64,000 bases of DNA, from the NCBI GenBank assembly GCA_946965045.2, contig OX337234.1, forward strand, positions 558,001-622,000, in the 5' to 3' direction. This stretch comes from Epithemia pelagica. Lineage: Eukaryota > Bacillariophyta > Bacillariophyceae > Surirellales > Surirellaceae. Of the stretch, positions 1 to 9,768 are shown one piece after another; within the stretch, counting starts at the first letter, position 1, and every line of letters begins with the position of its first letter. The notes beneath the pieces are model-generated. The model searched no databases and was not told the DNA's origin. It saw nothing but the letters and a program-made list of their open reading frames with translations. The translations under genes were made by a program, and so were the position numbers.

Positions 1-183
1 GCAACGACATCTATCACCCGATCTATAAACCATTTGTTACAAACAAAATGTCCTAAAATAGCTTGTGTACCATGATAAAGAGGTAAACAATAGTAAGTAT
101 CAGATTTATCAACCTTCATTTGCTGTGCCACATTTGCTTGGGATATACATTCTGGTTGCAGTGTAAGTGAAACATTTGTATGG

Positions 184-805
184 AAAATCCGGAGCAGGCA
201 ATCCCGAAAAGACTTCTGAGGCACTGAACGACTGGATTGCTGCTGGTGAGGCGAAATCCTGTGAAGATATGCCAGAGACGAAGGGTTTCACCGCGGTTTT
301 GAGATCATGGCTCCGATCCAACCGTTCCGATGCCGCTGAAAAGGCTCACAGAGGCTTGCAACAAATGATGGACCTTGCTTCAACAGGGAGATTTCAATGC
401 TTTCCTGACCGCTATTCCTTTTCAGTTGTGATCTCGGCCTATGCCAAGTCTAATTCCAAAAAGGCCGGGAAAAGAGCTCTTCAATTACTGGAGGAGCTTA
501 AGAGTTTGTTTCGTGAGAAAAATGATCGAGCACTAGATCCGGATCTCTTCATGTATGTAGAGGTCCTGGTTGCGTGCTTGAGTTCGATGCAGATTCAGGA
601 GGGGGAGGAAGCGATTCGTAATCTTTTTCGAGAGCTCTTATCGAAGGAGGCCTCTTTTTGGCAAGAGGCAGACATGGATGTTGTGCCTCGATGGTTGCGC
701 AGATTGCGTCGCGCGTTTCAATCAAGCTGCTTCAAATATGACGAGTTGCTAGAGTTGGATTTGGAGCGAATCGAATCCATTGCGAAAAATGCTGTGCGCC
801 GCTAA
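184..805 (+). pseudogene. PPR protein, 3' fragment
   Basis: This is the C-terminal ~205 residues of a pentatricopeptide-repeat (organelle RNA-binding) protein. It aligns residue by residue with the ends of the two full-length PPR genes in this window, from the AGNPEKTSEAL segment to the terminal LDLERIESIAKNA. Homology begins abruptly near base 184; the sequence before it does not match the upstream part of the other copies, so the first ~800 residues are missing. The ending NAVRR and TAA are close to NAKRRQVRR of the + strand paralogue. The similarity continues through the 3' flank to about base 1180, so this is a piece of a segmental duplication rather than a processed copy. It has no start codon of its own that fits the family. 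I call it a truncated copy with no expected function. Confidence 0.75.
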
Positions 806-1182
806 TGGATGGATAGATTGTTGTCTGTCGTTGTCTCTATACTTGAAGAAAGTTGGTTCCATCCCTTTCAAGCAAAGCTGGTCACCGAAAAGTGTCTTCA
901 TTTGTCTTTTCCGTAGGTCCTTTTCAGAGCGGCTTCGTCTTGGGACTTGGGATTTTGTAGTTTGCCTCTGGAGAATTGTGGCAAGTGGCAATAGCGATAG
1001 GAGTAAAATGGAAGAGAGAATGGAACTATGATATGGACTATACCTAATACCTACCTACTCTCATCTCTCATATATGGCTATCATTATGGATATTGGATAC
1101 ATGCATAAAATATACAGAGTTCTACGATACAAACAACCACATAAGACATAAGTAATAAGTACTCATCTAGTGTGAATTGTGT
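806..1182 (+). repeat. Duplicated PPR 3' flank, copy 1
   Basis: This non-coding stretch matches the 3' flank of the intact PPR gene (20344-20698) with small indels. Shared landmarks include the run following GGATGGATAGATTG, the segment with AGGAGTAAAA, and CACATAAGACATA. Similarity stops just after GTGTGAATTGT in both copies. Beyond it, one copy enters the middle of a methyltransferase and the other enters that methyltransferase's C-terminus. Confidence 0.7.
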
Positions 1183-1286
1183 TGGGCCAGTCATTCATAT
1201 GACTGGTCGTGAACTGGTCATGAAGGATCTGAGGATGACATGGCCTATCAACAAAGTTTTGGGTTCTTCACCATGACGAATGGACA

Positions 1287-1845
1287 TTGATGCGGCATCA
1301 TGTGCAAGAGCTGCTACCCAATAACTCTCCCCACTGTGGTGGAGGCAATGCCCCTGGCGCTTGGTTGTTTCAAAACAATTACGAACCAGAATTTGGCAGT
1401 CGTCATGAACGCCAGGTTGGGAGATTGGGGGATGGAGGCAAGTGGATCTGTGATCCTCATCGATTGCGACCAACCACAACAAAGGTGGAATCCTCTTTGC
1501 AGGAACAGCCACAGCCATGTTTGGTGTACAGTGTTGGATTTTTCATTTGAACAGGGTATTTGGGATGATATTGGTCCTCATTGTGAAATCCATACCTTTG
1601 ACATTACCAGTTACGAGACCACGGCAGCCAAAATTCGAGAAGGTCGTATTCCAAGTCCCAAACAACTCTTGCAACCCCATCATTATCCCCTACCCTTACA
1701 CTTTCATCCATGGGGCCAGAAGCAGCTCCGTTCACAACGGCAACAACACAAGCAAGAGGAAGGAACGGGGAGTCTTTCGCACTTTGCAAGAGACAGTGGA
1801 AATCTTGGGACATGTGGGTCGAACGATTCATATATTCAAAATTTC
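1287..1845 (+). pseudogene. FkbM-like methyltransferase, broken N-terminal part
   Basis: Pieces of a diatom methyltransferase family can be read in three successive frames. Frame 3 (1287-1539) carries RLGDGGKWICDPHRL and QPCLVYSVG, the conserved SAM-binding entry of the family. Frame 1 (about 1540-1710) continues with SFEQGIWDDIGPHCEIHTFD. Frame 2 (about 1720-1845) gives FRTLQETVEILGHVGRT and ends at IHIFKI, just before where family members have the DCEGCEW segment. Two frame changes, one of them at a small deletion after YSVG, and the sudden end at ~1846 against an opposite-strand peptidase fragment mark it as a pseudogene. The family assignment is from memory of conserved motifs. The missing C-terminal type of sequence is present elsewhere, at 20684-20887. 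Confidence 0.65.
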
Positions 1846-2497
1846 AAATGAATCCGGTCAAAGACACTGGCCAAAAAAAGGTGGGATTGCCCGAATGCGC
1901 GGCACTGCCCAAATGCGGCGCAAAGCAATACAAGGGCTTTTTGGGAACGCGGGGGACCATGGTGGGATGGTGTGCTGTGGTTCCACTTGCACCACTGCTG
2001 TTTGGTTCGTAATGTCGCCGATGCGATTGGCGAAAGACGGTCAGGGCATTGCGAATTTCTTCCCAATCGGACCAGCCCAAATTCGTATTGCTGCTGCGGG
2101 GTGTCGGATGTCCCATGCCATTGCCAAAGGTGCCAAACAAGCTGACAATCTGCGCATCTTGGGCGGCCGAGTGAATCAAGTGCACCAATTCCACCACCGA
2201 CAGGGTACACGCTTCGGGCGAAGACGAGCCGAGCCACGACGAATCGTCATTTGGTTTCCATTGTTGCAGCCATCGTCGAAAGGTCTGACGTTGTCGCGTA
2301 CTGGCACTCGGGGCTTGTTGCGTCAATTCCAATTGATCAAAGGCAATCGACAAGCACTTCTTTTTGTTGTTGTTGTCGTCGTTGGATGATTGCGTTTCGT
2401 AGTCGTGGAGGCGTTGCAATTGACGCACTTCATTCGCCAGGTACGCAATGCCGGCCACCGAGGCCACAACGGCCGAGGTACGAAACGTTTTTGGCAC
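1846..2497 (-). pseudogene. Peptidase S49 (SppA/SohB-like), N-terminal fragment
   Basis: Read on the minus strand, the frame opens with a hydrophobic anchor-like start (TSAVVASVAGIAYLANE). It contains VVELVHLIHSAAQDAQIVSL and DWEEIRNALTVFRQSHRRH, which resemble the N-terminal half of signal-peptide-peptidase A type serine proteases (membrane-bound, degrading cleaved signal peptides). Near 1880 the frame shifts and FLASVFDRIHLK appears in another frame, matching the YLASxxDxI segment of the family. The protein then stops at the junction with the methyltransferase remnant. The first codon in frame with the family start reads GTG, so the initiator may also be lost. No Ser/Lys catalytic pair is retained. 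Alternative: an unrelated membrane protein, less likely because two family segments occur in the right order. Confidence 0.5.
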
Positions 2498-2639
2498 TCG
2501 AGACCAGATACTATGTTTCTATAGTTCATTTCTGTGTGAAAAGACATAAAGATTGATATACGATATGTCCCCAGTGTACAAGCCGCAACTCAAAAGCTGG
2601 ACCCACTGAGGCTTATCTTCCGGTGAGGCTTAACTAACG

Positions 2640-3836
2640 CTATTTACGGTAATACACCTTTCAAGAGGAAGTCGCTCTGCTGGAAAAGGACCGACGGAAC
2701 AGACACATCCGCCGACACACATTTCAAAAGACCGACTGTGCTGGAACCCAAACACAAACTATATAAAATCCCAAGACGAAGCCGCTCTGCTTGAACAGGA
2801 CCGATGAAAAAGACACATGCGCCGACACTATTCAGTGCCCAGCAGTGTGCTGGAAAGGGGAATGGAATAATAAAACACACAGAACAGTGCAAACACAACC
2901 ATCCAACGTGTCTCCCCGTAACTACTAGACAATGAGACTCCAGACAATATACGAATCTCATCTATCCTAGGATTCTTGGCGTTCCTGCCGTCGTTTTGGA
3001 TTTTTCGGAATGGATTCGCTCCAAATCCAACGGTACGCTCCGCCTCTCCACCACAGTGCTACAATGCTCCAAAGGCAAACTCGAAACTCCCACGAACAAG
3101 CCGCTCTGGACAAGGACCGACGGAAAAAGACACATGCGCTGACACTTTTTCAGTGACCAGCCTTGCTGGAGGAATGAAACACACATGACAGTGCAGACAC
3201 AACAATCCAACGTTTCTCGCAGGAACTAGACAATGGGACTCCAGACAATCTACGAACATTTGATCTATCCTTTGATTCTTGGCGTCGTTTCGGATTTTTT
3301 GGCAATCATCCATTCGATTCGCTCCACCAACTCTCCAAACGCAAACTACCAATCAAGTCCCACAGGATCCAACCAACTGCTGCCACCATGGAGTATCATG
3401 AGGGTACAACCTTCTGTTCGTTGCCTCGAGAGGAACTGCCAGGCATCAACAAGGTGGTGGAAGGAGGACGATGCCAGCAAATATACTATATCATCGTCCC
3501 TATGATTTCGCTCGTCGCGCCGAAAAACCTCGACTGTCTGGTGCGGACTGACACCAAATTTCTAGAGTTTTATTGTAAAAAGGACTGATAGAGCGCAAGC
3601 CTCCATCCTCTCTCTCTCTTCCCTCTTCCGTTTATCCACATGGCCACAATGAAACAAACGCAAGCAAGTCCGAAGCTTGAAAAGGACGAGCGGAAAAGAC
3701 AAATGTGCAGACCCTTTTCAGTGCCCAGATGTGCTTTAAGGGAATGGAATGAAACACATGACACACTGTAGACTCCAACTTTCTCCAAGTATAGAGACAA
3801 TGACAGACAACAATCTATCCTCTGATTAGCGCCGCA
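2640..3836 (-). repeat. Degenerate array of PPR 3'-end copies
   Basis: On the minus strand this region holds several decayed copies of the PPR C-terminus and its 3' flank. LDLERIHSEKSK-like ends are visible at about 2975-3025 and again at about 3270-3335. The flank segment with the GCTCTG...GGACCGACGG core recurs near 2670, 2785, 3100 and 3685. The unit is roughly 300 bp. The copies lie immediately downstream of the large minus-strand PPR gene, so they look like repeated duplication of its 3' end. No open frame of note. Confidence 0.55.
3360..3560 (+). repeat. Dispersed repeat, copy 1
   Basis: This segment, including the CCACCATGGAG core and a GCGCCGAAAAACCTCG core, reappears in inverted orientation at about 21150-21365. 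No terminal repeats or coding potential were recognised. It may be a short interspersed element or part of the larger duplicated PPR neighbourhood. Confidence 0.45.
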
Positions 3837-3837
3837 C

Positions 3838-4008
3838 CTACCGTCGTTCAGCCTTTTTCGCAATGGATTCGATTCGCTCCAGATCCAACTTTAGCAACTT
3901 GACATCTTTGAAGCGACTTGATTGAAACGCGCGACGCAATCTGCGCATCAATCGAGGCACATCCATGTCTCCGTCTTGCCAAAAGGAAGCCTCCTTCGAT
4001 AAGAGCTC
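3838..4008 (-). other. PPR C-terminal tail cut off by the TGA
   Basis: This in-frame continuation of the PPR gene after the TGA at 4009-4011 encodes ELLSKEASFWQDGDMDV and ends at LDLERIESIAKKAERR before TAG. It matches the ends of the other two copies with one codon less in the DMDV(V)PR region. The frame has not drifted, so the stop is recent or tolerated. Confidence 0.7.
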
Positions 4009-6849
4009 TCAAAAACGATTATGAATCGCTTCCTCCCCGTCCTGAATCTGCATCGAATTCAAGCACGCAACCAGGACCTCTACATACATGAAGAGGTTTG
4101 GATCTAGTGATCGATCATTTTTCTCACGAAACAAACTCTTTAGCTCCTCCAGTAGTCGAAGCGCTCTTTTTCCTGCTTCTTTTGACTTAGACTTGGCATA
4201 GGCCGAGATCACAGCTGTAAAGGAATGCCGGTCAGGAAAGCATTGAAATCTACCTGTCGAAGCAAGATCCATCATTTGTTGCAAGCCTCTGTGAGCCTTT
4301 TCGGCGGCATCGGAACGGTTGGATCGGAGCCATGATATCAAAACCGCATTGAAAGCCTTCGTCTCTGGCATATCATCAAAGGATTCCGCCTCACCAGCAG
4401 CAATCCAGTCTTTCAGTGCCTCAGACGTCTTTTCGGGATTACCTGCTTTGGACCAGGACTGGAGACGGACTGTATAGGTTTGAGCCGTTGGTTTTAGGGC
4501 TTCGTTCCCGGAAGTGTATCCATCTTTCATCTCTTTAAACAATGCTTCCACTTTGTCGGGTCGTATATGTCGCATCCAACCGGACATCAATGAGTTGTAC
4601 ATACGAAAAGACTGTTGTACTTCATCTTGTTCACATTCATGCAGCAGTTTTTCAGCTTGCTCCAACATTTTGGACTCACTTGACCATCCAAGACTCCATA
4701 TCACTGCATTGTAAGTATACTCTGTCGGCTTTGCAAACTTATCACCCTCTCTCTCTTGCTTCTTCATCTTTTCAAATAGCTTCAATACAATCTCACATTT
4801 ATCAGACTGTTTCGTTCTCGATAAAGCCAAGATCAACGAGTTGTAGCTAACAACACCTGGCATGATGTTCAGGGATTCCGTAAGGTTGAAAACACCCATT
4901 GCTTTTTCCGCTTGTCGCGAGTCTTGAGACGAAGACCACACATCAATCACAAGATTGAAATGACGATGGTCGATCACCGACGCATCCAAACTCTGTTCAT
5001 TTACTCTTGTGCAAAAGCTACGCAGAGCAATCTCAGCTTGATCCGGTTTGCCAGCCTTGCACCATGCAACAATCTGATTGTAATAGCTATCACCATCTGG
5101 TTTCAAAGCAGCATTGTTGAGGTTTTCCATCCACTCAATCAAGGCTTCCGTCGACTGGGCTCCCTCGACTGTTCCCATCAATGAGTAAAACTGCAAGAGA
5201 TTATTCAGCGTTGATGTGGTGACCATTTCAGGAACATGGTTTTCTTCTCCATATTTGATTAATCGCTGGATCCATTTAGATATATAGACAGTCGCGTCCG
5301 TATGTCCCGATCGTGCCCATGCGACAAGAACACCATCCCATACTGCCGTCTCCTGGAGCTCTGCAAATGATATCTTCCCGATTTCCACTTCCTCCAAAAT
5401 TTTATTTGCAATCACTTCAGCGCGAAAGCTGTCTCCAACTTTCGCAAAGGCCCAGACGAGGGCCGCGTAGCTAACCGCTGTTGGTCGTAAACTGTCAGCT
5501 CCCGTTTCGTATGCCAGTTGTTTCATTTCAATGAACAATTTCTCCGCCTTATCTGGGTTTCCCAATTGCCCGTAAGCAGTAATCAGCGTGCTGAACGTAT
5601 ACCTGTCGGGCATTGGAGTTGCGCTGTTTTTCTGTACGACTGCGTCGCACATATCGTTCAGGATTGTGTGAGCAGCCGAAACCGATTCTTGAGACATGCA
5701 CCCGACCAAAGCATGACATACTCGGTTGTAGATTCTAACATCAAGCTCTTCTGAAGAACAGATTTGTTTCATTTCGTCAAACAATTGCTGAATTCGTTTC
5801 AATGCCGCTCGTGACTCATTCAAGCGACTGTGAGCTTCCATGACAGCACAGTAGACGTTCGGGTCGGGTCGCTGGTCGTGACGATTGGTTTGCTTATACC
5901 ATTCTTTCAATGATATCAGATAGTCTTCTATACGGTTGATACTGCCCGAAAGCCAGCTCTGAGCCCATATCTCAACCATGCTATTGACAATACGTGCATT
6001 TGGATGAAACAACATGTCATGAGGATGGCCTTTGCTTTTCTCTATCAACAGGTTGTAAATTTTGTCGGCCTCGTAAGGAGCATATTTTGGATCGTCCACC
6101 TTGCTCATCGCACGTAGAATAATGGAGTATGATGTCGTGTCTGGCTTGAACAAACCGACATGAAAGTATCGATTAACACTTGAAAGGATCGATTTTGTTC
6201 CAAGGGGAGCCGAAACGTTCCCTGGATTCCATTGCCCTCCACGCGCACGTTGCTTCTTGGCATACAAGAGATTTGTCGTGCTTGCTGTTCCGGTTTTTGC
6301 TTTGATATGGTCAAGCCAAAACTCCAGCGTATGATTCAACAAGTTTGTATCCAACTCAGATTTTATGTCGTCTGTGTTTATCGAACACTTCTGTTGGATC
6401 CATTCCATTTCATCAGCGAGCCGATCTAGCACACTAAACATATATTCAACTCGCTTTGGGACAGCGTCATCGGAGAGTCTCGGGTTTGTCCGCAATGCTT
6501 TGAGAAGTTCTTGCGCTTCCATCCAGTGTTGCGACTCGAAGGTTCCTGGTTCCATGGATATCAAGCGGTCCTTGGTAGAAATCCACGACTTGACGAAACT
6601 AGAGTCATTTGAAACCACCACTTTCCGTCCGACACCGTGGTCATCATTTGTTGATATGAAACGAATTGCTTCTCGATCGTGAAAATGAGAAGTCGTCAAC
6701 GATGACCAAGGTCGAGTAGGATTTCCCAGTAGACCGGATTTCCTGCGCACATGTTGGAAAGTCCATTGCGGCCCAGATGTGACTCTTGTGATTCGTCTCA
6801 ACCAACGAGACACGAGATACTTTGATGCTACATTCAATGTATTGACCAT
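4009..6849 (-). CDS. Large PPR protein (organelle RNA metabolism), late in-frame TGA
   Basis: A ~946-residue pentatricopeptide-repeat protein, a family of helical-repeat RNA binders acting in mitochondrial or plastid RNA maturation. The start at 6849 (MVNTLNVASKYLVSRWLRR) is chosen because the paralogue at 17329 begins with the same sequence. The open frame extends to 7011, but that extension has no counterpart. The Arg-rich, acid-free N-terminus looks like an organelle presequence. Degenerate 35-residue repeats fill roughly residues 150-880. The frame stops at a TGA (4009-4011) where both paralogues have CGA (FRELLSKE). Beyond it the same frame stays open and homologous to a TAG at 3838-3840, about 56 further residues. 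So this is either a recently truncated gene, possibly still functional, or one read through. It shares a short divergent promoter with the TPR gene. Confidence 0.8.
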   Translation of the reverse strand: MVNTLNVASKYLVSRWLRRITRVTSGPQWTFQHVRRKSGLLGNPTRPWSSLTTSHFHDREAIRFISTNDDHGVGRKVVVSNDSSFVKSWISTKDRLISMEPGTFESQHWMEAQELLKALRTNPRLSDDAVPKRVEYMFSVLDRLADEMEWIQQKCSINTDDIKSELDTNLLNHTLEFWLDHIKAKTGTASTTNLLYAKKQRARGGQWNPGNVSAPLGTKSILSSVNRYFHVGLFKPDTTSYSIILRAMSKVDDPKYAPYEADKIYNLLIEKSKGHPHDMLFHPNARIVNSMVEIWAQSWLSGSINRIEDYLISLKEWYKQTNRHDQRPDPNVYCAVMEAHSRLNESRAALKRIQQLFDEMKQICSSEELDVRIYNRVCHALVGCMSQESVSAAHTILNDMCDAVVQKNSATPMPDRYTFSTLITAYGQLGNPDKAEKLFIEMKQLAYETGADSLRPTAVSYAALVWAFAKVGDSFRAEVIANKILEEVEIGKISFAELQETAVWDGVLVAWARSGHTDATVYISKWIQRLIKYGEENHVPEMVTTSTLNNLLQFYSLMGTVEGAQSTEALIEWMENLNNAALKPDGDSYYNQIVAWCKAGKPDQAEIALRSFCTRVNEQSLDASVIDHRHFNLVIDVWSSSQDSRQAEKAMGVFNLTESLNIMPGVVSYNSLILALSRTKQSDKCEIVLKLFEKMKKQEREGDKFAKPTEYTYNAVIWSLGWSSESKMLEQAEKLLHECEQDEVQQSFRMYNSLMSGWMRHIRPDKVEALFKEMKDGYTSGNEALKPTAQTYTVRLQSWSKAGNPEKTSEALKDWIAAGEAESFDDMPETKAFNAVLISWLRSNRSDAAEKAHRGLQQMMDLASTGRFQCFPDRHSFTAVISAYAKSKSKEAGKRALRLLEELKSLFREKNDRSLDPNLFMYVEVLVACLNSMQIQDGEEAIHNRF

Positions 6850-7151
6850 GTTGAAGAACCGAGATGTGAATGGGTAGTTGTCTCTACCACCGAACCATGT
6901 GCTCCCTCCGTGACCATGTGCGTGGACACGCTTCCAAACGCGGACGTCGTGGTGATTGCTTCGAAGGCTGTCATTGTCTCGTTCTCTGCAGCTGCAAGGA
7001 GGCGGGTGCAAAACAAATGGGGGGGAGTCTCTTGATCCACAGAAAGAGGGGGTGAAATGTGGGGGTAGCTACCGTCAGTCGTTGGGTTTGGGGGGGGAAG
7101 GTTTGTTGGCGTGAGAAATGAATCTTTGGTTTCCATAATACTCTGATTACG
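6850..7151. promoter_or_regulatory. Divergent promoter region between PPR and TPR genes
   Basis: The PPR gene (minus) and the TPR gene (plus) start head to head about 300 bp apart, so both promoters must lie here. The ~100 bp next to the PPR start are conserved with the region upstream of the PPR paralogue at 17329 (shared GTGTCCACGCACATG-like stretch, inverted here). A G-rich run lies at about 7089-7100. No clear TATA element was seen. Confidence 0.4.
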
Positions 7152-9098
7152 ATGACGACCTCGAACCATCACGAAACCACCACCAAACCTTGGTACGGCT
7201 CGTTGTGGAATTCTGCTGCCGCGCCCAGCACGATACCAGCAGCAGAGCCAAGGAGGAATACTGTCTCGCCGCTTCCTTTTCTCTCACGCGTCTTCTTGGT
7301 GGGTGTCGGATGGTGGATTCTTGTTGTGGTGATGGTGGTTGGTTCCGGCATGTATTATTCCTTGAATGACGGTTTCCATGCACGGAGCTTTTCCTTTTCG
7401 GCACGAAATAAAATTGTTCCAGGGAAGACGGTATGGAACAAGAACGACAACAACAACAAAGATGACAGTAGTTGGATGCCCAATGTGGGAAATTATTCTC
7501 TGCCCATTACGGTGGGCAACGGACCAGCATATCTCAAAGTCCAACGGCTCTTTGATACGGGTTTGATGCACTGCTATGGATTTGCGCAACGACAAGCGCA
7601 AGAAATGGCGAACCAAGCACTGCACGATACGAATGCTACTGCGGCCGCAACATGCCCCATGTGCTTTTGGCTGGCTGCCATGGCACGAGCTCCCTTCCTC
7701 AATCATCCCATCTTGTCCAATGACACGTTTCGGGAGGCTCGTCATGCCGCACAACAAGCTGTACAAGCTGCAGCGCAGCATCGTGCCGTGTTGACGGCCA
7801 AAGAATCCGCATTGATTCACTCCTTGAGCGTACGATTTGACACTATCGAGAATCCTACGGCAGGTTACCAAGCCTATCGTGAGGCTCTGCGCAACGTCTT
7901 GCAACAACCACAATTGTGCAACGACACGGATCTCCTGGCATTTTATGCCGATGCGATCATGGTGTTGCATTGCGACGACAATGGATACCACTTTTATCAA
8001 GACGACAATCGAACGCCACTGCCCGACATTGTCGAGGCCATGGACGTGTTGGAGCACTGCTTGGCCGTGTCCTTTCATCCACTCTGCGCACACTTGTACA
8101 TTCACGTGACGGAACCCAGTCTCCAGCCCGAACGAGCGTCGGCCGTTGCCCAAAAATTATCCAACTGGTTTGCCGATACCCAAGCCCAGCATTTGCAACA
8201 CATGCCCTCGCACACAGCCTTAAGGGTTGGATCCTACCATCAAGCCGTACAAGCCAATGTACAGGCCCGTGCCTCAGACCAAGTCTGGATACAGCACGAT
8301 CAATGGCCGTACGGGCCTGCCCATGACCTGGCCTTTTTGATTCATGCGGCCGGTTTATCGGGAGAACGAGACGTGGCCTATCACTATGCCGACCAATTGC
8401 GACAGCACTATGCCGACCATCCCAATCAACCCGACGGACCCGGTCCCGAACAGGGATGGCATATTTGGCGCACAACGCGGTTGCGCTTTGGCGATTGGCA
8501 GGCCGTTCTGGACGATTCGGACCAATTGCCTCGTCCCGATTGGCCCTATGCGGTGCTTTTGGGACACTTTTGCAAGGGCATTGCGGTCCTACGCACGGAA
8601 CCTTGTACCACCGACCCGGCCAAGGAGTATTTGAACCAACTTCGCCAAGTAGCAACAGGGATCGAGCAAGAAGGCTTTCGTTCCATCTCCAAGGTGGCCG
8701 ACGGAATGTTATCGGCTGCTATTGCGTTGGCGGATGGACTGCCCGATGTGGCTCTGAATGCCATTCGTTTGGCCCGACAAGAACAGGACAGTTGGACCTA
8801 TAATGAACCGCCCAAATGGTTCTTGTCCATGACCGCGTGTGAAGCTGCCTTGTTACAACAGTTGGGTCACCACGAGCAAGCCATGGCACTCTTTGAACAG
8901 GATGCAACAACACTTGTCAAAGACAGTCGTTTTGCCGTGTATGGGTTGTTGCAGAGCATGAGAGCCTCGAGTCGTTCTTCGGCACCCGAGATTGCGGCCG
9001 TTGAAGCACGATATCAAGAGGCTTCCAAGTGGGCGCGACCACAAGATGATCCACCCCAAACCATTTGTCCGGCCTTTGAATCATGGTCCTTTCCATGA
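7152..9098 (+). CDS. Membrane-anchored TPR-like protein of bacterial type
   Basis: A 648-residue protein. Residues ~48-72 (VFLVGVGWWILVVVMVVGSG) form one membrane segment after a short polar, basic N-terminus, suggesting a type II anchor with a large lumenal or extracellular domain. The body resembles a bacterial family of TPR-containing hypothetical proteins. FDTGLMHCYGFAQRQAQEMA followed by CPMCFWLAAM corresponds to the family's FDxGLxxxYxFNxxEA and CAMCxWG segments. HLYIHVTEPSLQPERA and HLQHMPSHTALRVGSYHQAV match its HxYIHxxE and HMPSH blocks. Biochemical function is unknown. It is intronless. The similarity suggests old transfer from bacteria, an inference that needs a tree. The TGA stop is followed directly by a GA microsatellite. 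Confidence 0.8.
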   Translation: MTTSNHHETTTKPWYGSLWNSAAAPSTIPAAEPRRNTVSPLPFLSRVFLVGVGWWILVVVMVVGSGMYYSLNDGFHARSFSFSARNKIVPGKTVWNKNDNNNKDDSSWMPNVGNYSLPITVGNGPAYLKVQRLFDTGLMHCYGFAQRQAQEMANQALHDTNATAAATCPMCFWLAAMARAPFLNHPILSNDTFREARHAAQQAVQAAAQHRAVLTAKESALIHSLSVRFDTIENPTAGYQAYREALRNVLQQPQLCNDTDLLAFYADAIMVLHCDDNGYHFYQDDNRTPLPDIVEAMDVLEHCLAVSFHPLCAHLYIHVTEPSLQPERASAVAQKLSNWFADTQAQHLQHMPSHTALRVGSYHQAVQANVQARASDQVWIQHDQWPYGPAHDLAFLIHAAGLSGERDVAYHYADQLRQHYADHPNQPDGPGPEQGWHIWRTTRLRFGDWQAVLDDSDQLPRPDWPYAVLLGHFCKGIAVLRTEPCTTDPAKEYLNQLRQVATGIEQEGFRSISKVADGMLSAAIALADGLPDVALNAIRLARQEQDSWTYNEPPKWFLSMTACEAALLQQLGHHEQAMALFEQDATTLVKDSRFAVYGLLQSMRASSRSSAPEIAAVEARYQEASKWARPQDDPPQTICPAFESWSFP

Positions 9099-9106
9099 CT
9101 ATCATA

Positions 9107-9130
9107 AGAGAGAGAGAGAGAGAGAGAGAA
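9107..9130. repeat. (AG)n microsatellite
   Basis: About 11-12 AG units lie just after the TPR stop codon, ending in GAAGC. Confidence 0.9.
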
Positions 9131-9227
9131 GCTAATTCTGTGATTGGAAGAGAAAGTGGAGGTGCATTCCATTCATCCCTCCTGTGGTGGTTGCACCTGC
9201 TGTTTGTGGGGTGAGCATAAGGAGGTG

Positions 9228-9374
9228 CGCGGGGATCGACCCAGCGAACACATCCTGCAGGTTGGAGCGGTCTGTGTTGTCGCGAGGTCGTCACAGTAGC
9301 TAGTAGGAGAGAGTGCTAGGATGTAGACACACACGTTTGCCGAAAGGCCCAGAAGGAACCAAGATGGCTCCCAC
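9228..9374 (-). repeat. Split direct repeat B2 (3' end)
   Basis: This 147 bp segment is repeated at 9569-9715 with offset 341. It forms the outer 3' end of the element in its own orientation. A 16 bp GC-rich spacer (9375-9390) separates it from A2. Confidence 0.85.
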
Positions 9375-9390
9375 GGGCGGGAAGGGGGAA

Positions 9391-9567
9391 TTTTTGATTG
9401 TCTTAGTCTATCTATCTCTGTGTAGACCTCTCAAGATGGCAGTTGCAATGCTCGCAATCTCAAGAATTGTGAGCATGGACATCGCATCAGAGATGTCCAA
9501 GTCCGGTGGGGCTTGTCGTAGTCTATGTGCGATCAACTGCCCCGCTCCAACGTACGCACGACAGACA
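9391..9567 (-). repeat. Split direct repeat A2
   Basis: This 177 bp segment is identical as far as read to 16984-17160. It contains a perfect inverted sequence around CTCGCAATCTCAAGAATTGTGAG that could fold into a hairpin. Confidence 0.85.
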
Positions 9568-9568
9568 C

Positions 9569-9715
9569 CGCGGGGATCGACCCAGCGAACACATCCTGCA
9601 GGTTGGAGCGGTCTGTGTTGTCGCGAGGTCGTCACAGTAGCTAGTAGGAGAGAGTGCTAGGATGTAGACACACACGTTTGCCGAAAGGCCCAGAAGGAAC
9701 CAAGATGGCTCCCAC
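9569..9715 (-). repeat. Split direct repeat B1
   Basis: This is the copy of B adjoining the coding part, one base from A2. The B1-A2 joint reproduces the junction expected in a circular intermediate of a split-direct-repeat element. Confidence 0.85.
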
Positions 9716-9768
9716 CACCATTGAAGAAGACAGCATTTCGGAATCGTCTGACTTGATGGATCTTGTTC

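Noticed and set aside
1517-2389. 290-codon plus-strand frame
   Set aside because: Its first part is one frame of the methyltransferase remnant and the rest is antisense to the S49 fragment; no coherent protein.
7284-8655. Minus-strand frames opposite the TPR gene
   Set aside because: Shadows of the TPR coding frame without domain similarity.
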